Assembly (NCBI RefSeq): GCF_001632365.1
Contig: NW_024468539.1
Coordinates: 62,001 to 126,000, forward strand
DNA from: Laetiporus sulphureus 93-53
Lineage: Eukaryota > Basidiomycota > Agaricomycetes > Polyporales > Laetiporaceae
Direction of reading: 5' to 3'
Length of the DNA stretch: 64,000 bases
Part shown: positions 38,971 through 50,762 of the stretch, one piece after another
Position numbering within the stretch: position 1 is the first letter of the stretch
Layout: each line of letters begins with the position of its first letter
Made by a program: the position numbers and the translations under genes
The notes under the pieces: generated by a model
Told to the model about the DNA's origin: nothing
What the model saw: only the letters and a program-made list of their open reading frames with translations
Database searches by the model: none

Positions 38971-40692
38971 ATTATGACAACTTAAAGTGTGGAAATTTGG
39001 ATGACTGACATCTTCTAGCCTCAAATCTTCGCTTTTCTGAGCTGAAAAACAATGTGTTCCGTGTTATCCATGTGGTTAAACATTATTAAAAGTTGAAATA
39101 TGGATCAGCATTTTCAACAGTTTATCATAGTGGCTGAAGACTCAGATTGTCTCATCTATTCTGCTTGTATGTATTGATGAAATGATAAAATAGCATACAA
39201 AGTGAACTGTCAGCATGCAGTATACTCTATTGTGCATGTTTAGATATCAAATTATCAACAGTGTCTAAGCCTGCTCAGATTTTTTAATTCAGCCACAGCA
39301 GCACTGAGCATTATTGTAGAAATGCATTATCAAAGCTGTGCATAGATCTTTTATATACTTCAGCATGTTCTGCGAAGCCCTTAATCATAACTTCTCTTTT
39401 GCTATGCATTTTTCAAGCGATGAAAACATATATTTTACTATAGTGGCTGAAAACTGAGATTGCATTAACAATCTCCTCCCCCAAATGTCATGAACCTTGG
39501 CTGAACTGCAAGCTATCTGCCATTTCAATATTCACAGTGACTTCAGAAGAGCTTCCCATTATCTGAAACTTGGTTGAGGCCACCATTCAGGTCACTAAAG
39601 CACTCTGATACCCTTCCTGGGCATTCAATCTCCTCCCTCAGAATATCATGAACCTTGGCAGAACTGCAAGCTATCTGCCATTTCAATATCAGGGTGACCT
39701 CAGAAGAGCTTTTTATTATCTTAAGCTTGGTTTGCAAATTCTGGGTGGCTGACAACTTTATAGGTCCTGTAGCCCTCCCAATTATTCACTCTTTTAAGCT
39801 GACAGTCTGCTATAGATAGATATAATCACACTCACCATGTTTATTGAGTATGTTGTACAGTATATATATGCTTTTGATCAAACCCTGATGCACTATACAA
39901 ATCATATTTTGAAACATCAAGCATAGCATGGGTAGAACTTGTCTGGCTGAATGTAATCAGATATGCTATATCATCAAGATGATAAAAGATCACTGGTAAT
40001 GTGGAGCTGTATAGTTTGAAAAGAAATGAGATATACCTGTAAGACTCATGGCAAGATAAATCTGACCTTATGTTAGCATTTTGAGAAATGAGCTTCAAAA
40101 TGGCTTGAAGCATTGCAGCAAAAGTGAAGGAGATGGTGTTTTAGCAAGATAACAATCTCAAGCATGACTTAGCTGACTTAAAGAGAACACTATTAAGACT
40201 AAGATATGGCATGATCAATTATCAGAGCTTAATTTCATAGATCATCTTTGAAGTTATCTCACAAAAAGATTAGCAAGGTATGAGGAGCCACTGAAAGAGA
40301 TCACACAATTGTGAATGCAATTGAAAAAGAAATGAAAGAATATTGACAGGTTTGTGCATCTAAAATTGATGAAAAACATGCATGAATGGATTAAAATTCT
40401 TTTTAAGACAAAGGATTGATTACTCAACTACTAGAGTTTTGAAGTTTGTTAGTGACAAAAGTTTATAAATGAGTTGACCTGATAGAGTTGCATATATCTT
40501 CAGAACAAGATGTAGATTTTCAACCAACAGAACTCAGGTGAAAGGTGAGAAGGATAGCTTTCTAATGCTATTTTATCTGTGAATATAGCTACACCCAATC
40601 TGAAGATAGAAGAAAAACAGTGAAATCAAGGAGATATTTGTGCACTTTTATTAAATACTGTATATAATATTTGAGCTGTGTTCACAATAAAA

Positions 40693-40779
40693 AGCAGGTG
40701 GTCTAGTGGATAGAATGCTTGGTACTATCTGGAAAGTAAGTGTCCTGGAAGTTTGAAGTTCAATTCCTGGTCTGTGCAG
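40693..40779 (+). repeat. tRNA-like module with intact Pol III boxes, second copy
   Basis: A box TGGTCTAGTGG (40699-40709) and B box GTTCAATTC (40758-40766) both match consensus, in a sequence otherwise diverged from the 33642 copy (the central stem is degraded here). Preservation of exactly these boxes is compatible with past Pol III transcription. The palindrome follows 41 bp downstream. Confidence 0.58.
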
Positions 40780-40819
40780 TTTTATGTGCTTTTAATTTTA
40801 AAAAGTGCAACTCCTGTTG

Positions 40820-40912
40820 TTTTACAAACAATGATAAACTATGACATGCACATTCATGCAACTAGCTAGTTGCACGAACATGCACATCATAATTTGTTGT
40901 TATTTGCACATT
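40820..40912. repeat. Palindrome family, copy 7
   Basis: Core ATGCAACTAGCTAGTTGCAC with arms ATGACATGCACATTCATGCA and TGCACGAACATGCACATCAT. The ATGTGC/GCACAT-type words present here are absent from the other copies. Confidence 0.8.
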
Positions 40913-42879
40913 GTGGCAATATAAAGTGTGAGAATTTGAGTGGCTGACATCTTCATACATTCTGTGACCTTAAATCTTCGCTTTTTTGAGACAAAAAATG
41001 GCCTACATGTAGTTCTAATTGTGAAGCATGAATGTTTAATTTATCATGTACTATTGGTATGTTCAAAAGTTGAAAAAAAAGTCGAAATATGAATCCATAT
41101 ACTGTGGTGATGAAAAACTTTGATTGCATCAATAGCTCTTGTTTTTGTATGCTCAGAATGAAGGAATTGAAGTGAAGAGCAGTAGAATGTGAAGATCTAC
41201 TGCTTATTTCTCAAGTAGAGATCATAATGAGTTTGAAAAATGTTAAATCAGTCATTGTTTGCATCACTATACTGAGATATATAATAAAACTATGGATACT
41301 GCAGTTTGAACCACTTTCAAGCCATTGAATACAATAGTTTGAACAGCTTTGAAGCCATCAGCCCTTAAGGCATTAACCTTAGCAAATTCAGTGCTGTGAT
41401 TGGCTCTGAATATTTGCACCTCATCAAATTAGCTGTGTCCTGCATGTTCAAACTCCGGTTTGTATGCCCATTACAAAAGATCACAAAACTGAGTAAGAAA
41501 AAAATGTAACACAGTAAGAAACTTTTAAAGGAAGGGCCCTCTCCTCACCTCAGGACAGGGACAGAAAATGAAACCACTTTGTAATTGTCTACTCTTCCAT
41601 GCATTGCTTAAGTGTCCCACGAAGACAAAAAATGAAATTACATACATGTAAACATCTCAAGTGCTGAGTGTCACACAAACTCTTTCTTTGTATCTCAGAA
41701 ATTATAATTAAGGTCCAAATGTTAGTGCTACACCTGTTTATAAGACTGATCCTCAAAATTGCAAGTTTGACCAGTTTATATACAATTGGCTTTTAGAAGA
41801 TTTATATATAAAGGCACTATCATTGTTCAAGGCTTTTATAACTATAAATTGACTGGTTCAGATAATAACTTACAAATTTAGAACTTTTCAATGAGATAAT
41901 CAAGCTGCATTACAATAAAAAGCTGCTAGATATAGTAGAAGATGTGACTAAAAATATACTCATCATTTATTTTTACAGATCATGAAAGGAAATTACATAC
42001 ATTTTTAAGACAATGCATACATCATAAATATGTATGATCAACATTAAGTGATATTTTTAAATACATTTATTAATATTTCAGTACAGCACAAACAGATATG
42101 TATATATATGCTTTGTGAAAAATGCAAAAGGTATTGTCCATAACATATTTTACAGTGCAGATTCTGTTGCATTTTCTATTACTAGAAAGAAATATACAAA
42201 TATCTTCAGTTTCTGTTCTGCTTTTCAATGTTATCATATTTACTATCAATATCATGTTGAAGATTCAAACACAGCAGCTGCTTTTAATTATCTATAGAAC
42301 TGCAGCTTGTTCATTTGATATAGGATGTTCAGTCAAAGATTACATATAATTTAATAATTAAATAACCACTGACAATAGTTTAACATGAAAGAACTAAAAT
42401 GTAGCTGATCATAAACTTTTCAATAAAGCACATGATGGATTTAGCTCTGTAACAGTCTATACTGACTTTATGAAATTTCTTTATATTTTTGCCTATGCAC
42501 CTTCAATATATACTGATATAGATATATATTGTAATATATTATGGTGTTTCAATTATATCAGATGTTACAATTTATAATAATTTACAGCAGTTAAATAATT
42601 AAGATATATCTGAACTTTTCGAAAAAATATATTATTCAAACATTAAAACTTAGAATTTCAGAACTAGAAAGTATTTATATTAGAAATAGCTTTTTTATCT
42701 AAATTGTCTTATAAAAGGTTCTGTCACTGTGATGCATGTGGATATAGTGATGAGTTTAACATATGCTGCATTTTTAACCTGTCACCATTTACAAGTTTTG
42801 CGATATAAAGAAAAAGTTAATGTGAAATTGAATTAAGCATTTAGAGCATTTATGTGGGTTTTTATCTGTGTAAAACAGT

Positions 42880-44720
42880 TAAAGTATGAACAGTGAACCA
42901 TTACACAGTAATTTCATTTTATACTTATGTTCTAAGGGAGAAAGTCTGCCTTTAAATTGTTCTTACTGAGTTACATTTTGTTCTTACTGTCACATGTTAT
43001 TTTTGTAATGAGCATATATGTAAACTAGAGTTTGAACCTGCACAATATGCCTGATCTAAATAAATCAAATATTCAGCATCAATTAGAGTGCTAAATTAGC
43101 AATGTTCATGATCTTTAATATGATGATTGTTCAATGGCAAATCATTATATTCAATAGCTTGAAAGTGATTCACATCATTATATTTACTTTTTTTATGTAT
43201 CTAATATTTTACAGAAATATAGTGCCTTATAAATAGTGAGTTATATAGCATGTTTTAGAGTTGTCACAGTCTTTGGCTAAGAAATATGTGCATTGATGCT
43301 TAAATTGTGAGATTCTGCACTTTTTCCATTCTCAGCATATAATGACAATAATGAGTTTTCAGCCACTGAGATAAATTGATTGACCTTATTTACTTTTGCT
43401 GGCTGAGCCATAGCATGATCAGTGGCTAATAATTTTTAAGCTTGCTATATGTGGTTATGTTGCTCATAAAATGTGTCAAAGGAAAGAAATAATGACTAGA
43501 GCCTTGATAAGACATGCTAAAGTATATAAATAATTGATGTGCAGTTTTAACAACACATTTTTACAACATCATTTAGGACTGCTGTGGTTGAAGTGAAGAA
43601 ACCTTAGCATGCTTAGATATCATGAACATTTGAAAATCTCAAAATATACATTAGAATATATTGCCTATCGTACTCTACACACACTTTTTTTAAAGTTTGT
43701 TCACATAAGCAGAATAGTTAATGTGATTCAAGTTTTTAGCTGTCATAGTAAATTGATTGTGCTCATTTGCCTTTAACAGCTGAGTCACAGCTCTTGGTGT
43801 GGCTAACACTTTTTGAAGCCTGACACAAGGCTATATAAGGTTGTATTTTGAAAACTAGATAAGTAAAAAAGAGGACTGATGATAAAAGGCATTATTGCTC
43901 ATGTCATAATATATGAATAATTCATGCAGGACCTCAGAAAGGCATTTTTGCAATAACATTTAGAATTGCTATCTACAAAGGGAAAAGCCTCTGCACACTA
44001 AGATATTGACCATAACTTAGGCTCAAAAATATGTTATTCCCCTTGTAACTTATGTGTATCAGACAATATCCCTTCATTCTGAATGTAGAGAAAGATTAGT
44101 TGATGCAATAAAACTCTGCATGTGACTGATGGTATGCTGAAGCTGCTGCATGACTATAATATTTTCTATTGACTGAAACATATAAGAGAGCTAATAATGA
44201 TAAAATTCATAGAGAAACATTTCAGAAGATGTGACCAATTTGTGCAGAGCCTACAAAAAGCTGTTGAATATTGTTGTAAGTATTTATTCATATTTTAAGT
44301 TTTTTTAACAGTTTGAATATATCAATGATACATAACAGATCATATCTTCATTGCATAGCAATCAGAACTGCATGCAGGTCATTTTTTAGCTTAAAGAGTG
44401 AAGATTTAAGGTACAAAATCTAGAAAGATGTCAGCCATCTAAAATGTTCACACTTCAAAGTTGCCAAAGTATCTTAAACTCTGAGAGCAATGATATGTGC
44501 CATTGTTGCAACTAGTTACTTGCATCAATGGCAAACATCATAGTCTAGCATTGTTTGTATAACAATTCAAGCTTAAATTAGAAGTGCATAAAAGTGTATA
44601 GGCAGAGAATCAAGCTTCAGACTTCTAGAACAGTTACTGCTCCAGTGGTATCAAATGTTTTTCCACTGGACCACTCACTATTTATCATTTTCAGAGCTCA
44701 AATTTAATATACAGTGAGTG
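42880..44720 (-). repeat. Composite AT-rich repeat, copy D (inverted)
   Basis: On the minus strand, from 44720 leftward: tRNA-like remnant (A box TGGTCCAGTGG at 44663-44673; B-box position now GCTTGATTC at 44608-44616, degraded), palindrome (44488-44562), GATGGCTGACATC phrase, then the GTGGCTCAGCCA-type segment (near 43400) and the GATTGGCT block ending near 42880. Same order as copies B and C but opposite orientation. Confidence 0.72.
44488..44562. repeat. Palindrome family, copy 8
   Basis: Core TTGCAACTAGTTACTTGCAT. Arms TGCCATTG and CAATGGCA are exact complements and unique to this copy. Confidence 0.78.
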
Positions 44721-45379
44721 GCAAAAATATAAATGAGTTCTTGATTTTCACTGCTTGTCTTATATCTTCAGATAAATTGCCGCTATAATAGTCAGATAAA
44801 ACAATATCAGAAAGCAATCCTTCGCAGCTTACAAATAAGTGTTGATCAAACTCATGTTGCACTTTTATTATTGACAATTCAAAGCCTTTAAATTAAAAAA
44901 AATTTATACTTAATATATCTACACTTTACCTTAAGCATGGCCTCAATCCTTCTACAGTCGTGGACAGTTAAATATGACAATTTTAAGAAATATTTCTCAA
45001 ATGTCCGATATACATCAAAATTGATCTGGATTGATGAGATGGTGTTTGTAAATGAATTTGAGGCAAATTCTCTGAACTGTTTGCTCACAAAAGGCAGTTT
45101 TCTGATCTAAAATCCTCTAAAATTTGACAGACCCTCAAAAAGAGGTCTAAAATATGTGAAATGCATCAAGCAACTCCTATTGAGTTTTTGTGCATCATTA
45201 CATTGAAAATTTGCCAAAAATAATGATGGACATTCAGCAAATAATTACACAAGTTGATCATCGTGACTTGAGTTCAAGATCAACAAATCATACACGGTAC
45301 CTGATCTGTATGTTTGTGGCTGAAAAAATTCTGCTTTTGACTCAAACATTTGGCGGATGCTAAAAATGCATGAGAAAAA

Positions 45380-47600
45380 TATAAAAAAATTGTTTTTGAA
45401 TGTTTCTCGACACTTTGAGTCTGTATCTGCACTCAAAATCAAAAAGTAACAAGCCATTCGAGCGGAATAAATTGATTTTATTTTTGTCGTGTTTGGTTGT
45501 TCACCATTGTAGATACAATTTTGATCAAACCTCACACATACATGTCAATATCCTTTCATTTCTTTTTCACTTGCTCTCACAATTCTGTAATCTGTTTAGA
45601 TAGTTTATTATATCCTGCTGTATATTTTTGAGATTACTCTAGAAAATGTTTTATGAGATTTAGATCTGATTTCTGATCAGGTCATACTGTAATCTTGATA
45701 ACATTCTCAGTAAGCCAGCTTTATGCCTTTCTGCTGCTATGCTTGAGGTTGTTGTCTTGCTAAAACACTGCCTTCTTCACAACTATATCTCAATGCTTCA
45801 AGCTATTCTGAAGGTCATCTCTCAAAAGGCTAACTAACATACATAACACTGAGTGAAGCAATCAATAATTTGAGGTGAAAGATGGTAAACATTTCGAAAA
45901 AAAAGTTCAAATCTTTCAAGCATCTTCACTGTCAATTTGTAATAAGAGTATTTAAAATATTTTTAACATCTTTTGTTGTGAAAGATGATGAAAAGATTGA
46001 AAGAAGATTGCATGAAATATTAATAATTATTTCTTCAATCATTTTACAATCTTTTATACAAAACTATGATAAAAACTTTCTAATCTTTTTTCACTCTTTT
46101 TTGATCAAAGATGATGAAAATATTGTGAGTATGTCACACCCTTGTTTTCATATACTAAGCTAGTAGTAAGATATAGAGGTTAATACTCAGGTTGGTATGT
46201 TAACACTATACTAGTGCTATAGTCAGAAGAGTAAGACTAAGATTTCAATGTTAGCAGTATGCTAATACTAAGATTTAAATGCTAGTACTATGCTAGTATT
46301 AAGGTCTGAAGGTTAGTACTATGCTAGTATTAAACTAGTACTAAGGTTTGAAGGTTCGTACTATGCTAGTACTTTGCTAGTACCAAGATAGTGCTAACAT
46401 CTAGAGATCAATACTATGCTAGTACTGTGCTAGTACTAGCATTCAGACCTTAGTACTAACCTTCAGACCTTAGTACTAGCATAGTACTAACCTTCAGACC
46501 TTAGTACTAATCTGCAGACCTTAGTACTAGCTTAGTACTAACCTTCAGGCCTTAATACTAGCATAGCACTAGCATTTAAATCTTAGTATTAGCATACTGC
46601 TAATAATAGAATCTTAGTATTACTCTTCTAACTATAGTACTAGCTTAGTATATGAAAACAAGAGTGTGACATACTCATAATATTTTCATCATCTTTGATT
46701 AAAAAAGAGTAAAAAAAAGTTTTTGAAAGTTTTTATCATAGTTTTATATGAAAGATTGTAAAATGATTGAAGAAATGATTATTAATATTTCATCCAATCT
46801 CCTTTCAATCTTTTCATCATTTTTCACAACACAAGATGTTACAAATATTTCAAATACTTTTATCACAAATTGACAGTGAAGATGCTTAAAGGATTTAAAC
46901 TTTTTCTTTGAAACTTTTACCATCTTTCACCTCAAGTTATTGATTGTTTCACCCAGTGTAAAGGTCAGTATTCATCTTGTCATCGATCTTATAGGTCTTT
47001 TTAACTTATATAGCTTTACATTATAAGTGATCTGCCATCAAACTTAAGGCACCCTCTATTAACCTGTCACTGAATTTCTTCTCTGACTTTTTTCACACCC
47101 ATTTTCTTCCATCTAATCCAAGACAATTCAGTTTAATCTCATCAGACTATATGATAGAAGTCTCTTTTATTTAATTTTGAAGCAAAATAATAATACAGTT
47201 AAGCTTAATCAATGATAAGCATAAATTTATTTTAATATTAATAAATGGAGTGTTTTGCAGCATTGAAAGGCACAATAATATGGTCTTTGTGACTTTCAAT
47301 TTTTATATGCCATATAAGTTTGTGATGATGTACATCCTTTTTTAACAGTATGACACCACTAAAGATACTGAAAGAAACATTAAAGATCTCAGTAATTGAC
47401 AGAATATTGAGATATTATATATTACATTGAAATATGAGTATAAGGTTTAGGTCTTGCCTTTTCAATCACTGACATGTAAATCCCTTCTCTTCTTGCTTGT
47501 ATGTCAGTTTCTTTGCCTCTCAACTTGGCTGTCATATATTTCATCCCATTTCAGAGTTTCTGCATTGTATCAATGAAGTTGATCACATTTGCCATTGCTT
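45380..47600 (-). pseudogene. Second Tc1-like transposase, heavily decayed and split
   Basis: Minus-strand fragments match the transposase at 15848-16917. At about 45690-45480 the reading PDQKSDLNLIKHFLE and ITEL-stop-EQVKKK corresponds to PSQSPDLNPIENLWG and ITELWERVEKEW. At 45720-45830 and 46965-47160 the DNA aligns with 16080-16440 (for example CACACCCATTTTCTTCCATCTAATCC). The two halves join at the TAA duplication of the element 45847-46958. A possible left terminus TACAGTGAGTGGCAAAAATA lies at 44732; the right terminus was not found. Much older than the 15.6 kb copy. Confidence 0.7.
45847..46958. mobile_element. Foldback/MITE element, 1112 bp, TAA target duplication
   Basis: Ends CACTGAGTGAAGCAATCAAT and (reverse) CACTGGGTGAAACAATCAAT, with TAA on both sides (45844-45846, 46959-46961). 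The arms are complementary for ~300 bp each, and the middle (46160-46660) is itself made of ~30 bp repeats of CTAGTACTAAGGTCTGAAGG type that reverse direction near 46410, so almost the whole element is one palindrome. The 3-bp TAA duplication is typical of PIF/Harbinger-type MITEs; no transposase is encoded. Confidence 0.88.
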
Positions 47601-49360
47601 TCCGATAAGACATGCTGTGTGAAAGAGCTTGATAGGGCTTGTAAGAGTAGGCATGTATGTGAAGAAATGCAAAAGCCTGCATAATTTTGATCAGATGAAC
47701 ATTTAAGACAAATTGAGATTTATTCTTGCATCATCTCAAGTGTTTCTAAAACTGCACAAATTTCAATGGTTATATTGTCAGCAGTCATATGTTGAGTCTA
47801 TTACATCATTCAATTTCAGATTAGCTGCAATTAACGTAACAATACATACATTCTTGATAACATTAAAATCTTGCAACAAAGAAAGAAAAGTCTCTTGCCA
47901 GAATGTCAGAGATACTGGTTGTAGCCATATTAGCATGCTAAGTACCATATTTTTACATCACACCCACCAACAGCTTTGACAGCAAACAACTTGAACAATG
48001 GTTTTTTGAGTGCCAGATTGCTGGCCAAAGAAATATATAGCTGTATAAGACAGTACATTGCAACAGTAACTGAAAGAGACATGATAACAGTGATCTGCAG
48101 CACTGTCAACTTCTGTGTACATGCATGAAAAAAGAAAATTATCCTACATAAACATGGCCCTAATCAAGGCTCCAGGAATCCTCACAATACAGTTCAACGT
48201 AATTGAGGATAATGGCAACAAGAGTTGTCCTGCATAAAAACTTGTGAACATGAATGATCATCATTTATGCACATTGATCTCACAATGGTCTGATCACACA
48301 ATATTGCAAGACCCCCCATTTTATCAGCTGCAAGAACAATAGCCCATCCTGAACCATGTTTCAGAACTGATAGTTGTAGAAATCAGTTTTGAAGGGGCTG
48401 ACCTGAGCTTTACACTGTACAGATTGAAAAGAAAATATCCAAGTAGATACTTTGCCCTTCTGTTGCTTGATCTGCCTGTCGTTCTTCTGTGATAATTTTA
48501 CCTATGACAGTCATATGTTATTCATTAAATCAATAGGGTAAACAGGAGCTTACTTCATTCACAATGGCCTTCTGTTGCTCGAAATCTGGAGACAGATAGT
48601 TGAGGAGCAGGTAAAAGAATGATATGAGGACAAATGCTTCATAGCAGTCATAGATGAGCAACAGTGGTGTAGAATGGTTCTAATGAGCTCCACACCCATG
48701 AATGTCCGATTGAAGATGTCAAGTCATTGGATGACTTACCCAAAACAAGTAAGAGGTGAAACTAATGCACACATAAATTGGCACTATCAGAAGTATCTGC
48801 ACAATGTCTTTTGGTCTGTTAGCAGAGGCTCAGAGGGACTGCGTTACTGACACTCACAACGCTGTTCATATTCCTGTCCATAAGTTATGAATAAGTGAGT
48901 TAATCAACGGTGATGGACAACTCACATTTCAATATCACTTCAAATGCTGGTGAATCAGACACGATGAGACTGCTATTGCAACTGCTGCAAAGCAGCCTGA
49001 CACGATTCATCCAATCTGCTGCCCCATTAATGTTACAAGTTATGAGACATCGAGATATGGACATACGACATGAGCTGTATGCCAGATCAGACATCAGATT
49101 CGTGTGACCAGCATGAACATGAAAGGGTACCTTGGAGAACCAATGTCTCACTTTGAATCAGTGGCAGCTCTTCCTGCATGGCCTGTGCAAAGCATCATTC
49201 ATTCGTAATGTTCACCATGCAGAATATTGCAAGTCAGATGCACAGTCAGAGAGCCCATGATGAGAGAATCTGATCTGAGATCCAGTGCAACAGATGAGAT
49301 ACAAGGTTGCAGCTGCAAGAATGAGCTGCTAGCTGAGCAAAGCACAAACATGCTGGTGAG
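47601..49360. other. No gene supported
   Basis: AT content falls toward 49 kb. Open frames (47713-47979 plus, 49151-48900 minus) have no recognisable content. It is probably TE-derived sequence. Confidence 0.4.
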
Positions 49361-49365
49361 GAGAC

Positions 49366-49571
49366 TGTTGGCATTTGGGCATGGAGCGCAGATGTGAGAG
49401 GCCCCAGTGCGACCTGTGCCACTGGCATGAGAGAGTAGTAGCACACATGTATATAATAAGGTGTGGCTACAATGGGACAGGCCACGGGTTTGACCCCATA
49501 GAGCCATCTTCTAGAGAGCGGGTGACTCCTGAACTTCTGGCCACACAGCGAGCTGGCTGGAAAAGTCAACA
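49366..49571 (+). repeat. Left LTR of the TRIM
   Basis: 206 bp, TGTTGG...CAACA, same length as the right LTR with about 30 substitutions and no indel. Confidence 0.9.
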
Positions 49572-50302
49572 CAAATCAATAACCATTGATCAAGGGGCAC
49601 TCACCACAATTGATGTGAAACTACCAACTACGAGGCTCCTGCTGAGGACCAGAATGCTGGCTGTTGAGTGATTCAGTTGGCAGATCAAGGGCTGGGAGCT
49701 GGGGCAGGTCACTGAGGTGTGAAGGCTGTAAGACAGCTGAGGGACAGGTGTGACCGGGCAGAGGTGGGATCAGAAGGTCAAGGGCAGGAGGGTGAGGGCC
49801 AGAGGGTCAACTGCAGGGCATCGCTGCAGTAATACAAGATACCAGGTGCAGGAGGTGGGCACCATGTGAGGGCAGGCCTACCAGTGAGGTGAGGGCAGGG
49901 CAGGGCATTGAAGGGCAGGCTGAGCAGATGTCGAGTGAGACAGGCCAGCAGTTCGATGAAGCAGCATAGCCACAGCATGCAGAGTGTCGAAGAAAAGCTG
50001 AGTGAGGCACTTGCACAGAGCGCACATGGAATGGAGATCAAGGCTCACATCCAGGGGGTGCTGGGACTGGTGTGTGGATCAAGGCAAATGACGAGCATGG
50101 GGGCACACTATAGGAAGTACCTGAACATGGGCACGTATGGGATGCATACAGTACGGAGACCGGGACCAAGGATCAGAGGGTACCAGGACTGGTGTACAGA
50201 CCGAGGTGGGCAGGGATGCACATGGAACAGAGACTGGGACCTTGGGACAGGCATGCGACCCACAACGGTGAAAGATGCAGTGGTGACTTGGTCAAGGGGG
50301 TG

Positions 50303-50508
50303 TGTTGGCATTTGAGCATGGAGCGTGAATGCGAGAGGCCCCGGTGTGACCTGCGCCACCAGCATGGGAGAGTAGTAGCATGCATGTATATAATAGGGCA
50401 TGGCTACAATGGGATGGGCCATGGGTTTGGCCCCGTGGAGCCATCTTCTAGAGAGCAGGTGACTCCCGAACTCCTGGCCACGCAGCGGACTGGCCTGAAA
50501 AGTCAACA
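50303..50508 (+). repeat. Right LTR of the TRIM
   Basis: 206 bp. Nearly all differences from the left LTR are transitions, in both directions. Confidence 0.9.
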
Positions 50509-50762
50509 GAGACCGTAAGCAGCGTTAGAGCACCTGCAGTGCAAGATCATCGAGTGTTGGGACGACAGAGGATGCATCACGAAACGACGCATACGTGCTT
50601 GAACGGTCGACATACTAGGAAAGCTCAGCTGCGCTAATGAGAGGCGTCTGATCAATGATCGGTGACCCATGATCCCCACATCACCTCGATCAGCAAACGC
50701 TCTCAGCGATCAGGGCCATCGAAACCGTGAGTTTTTATAACTTTTATTTTACATGGCTTACT

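Larger units (their letters stand above)
38460..42720 (+). repeat. Composite AT-rich repeat, copy C
   Basis: Carries, in order, the GGCTGAAACCTTGAATTGC segment (matches 27068), a palindrome (38886-38970), the ORF remnant (39543-39755), the copy-B-like section with a tRNA-like module (40693-40779) and palindrome (40820-40912), the GATTGGCT block (41300-41700), and a tail 41710-42720 matching 29770-31400. It therefore combines the content of copies A and B. Confidence 0.78.
49366..50508 (+). mobile_element. TRIM (non-autonomous LTR element), 1143 bp
   Basis: Two 206-bp direct repeats (49366-49571 and 50303-50508), each beginning TGTTGG and ending CAACA, are flanked by the 5-bp duplication GAGAC (49361-49365 and 50509-50513). 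A purine tract AAGGGGG (50294-50300) precedes the right LTR. Each LTR has a TATATAATA promoter-like word. The 731-bp interior has no gag/pol reading. No clear primer binding site follows the left LTR. Orientation (+) is inferred from the purine tract and TATA word. Confidence 0.9.

Noticed and set aside
44732..44760. Left end of the second Tc1-like element at TACAGTGAGTGG
   Set aside because: Looks like a Tc1 terminus, but the matching right end was not found and the sequence differs from the 15.6 kb copy; kept only as a remark.
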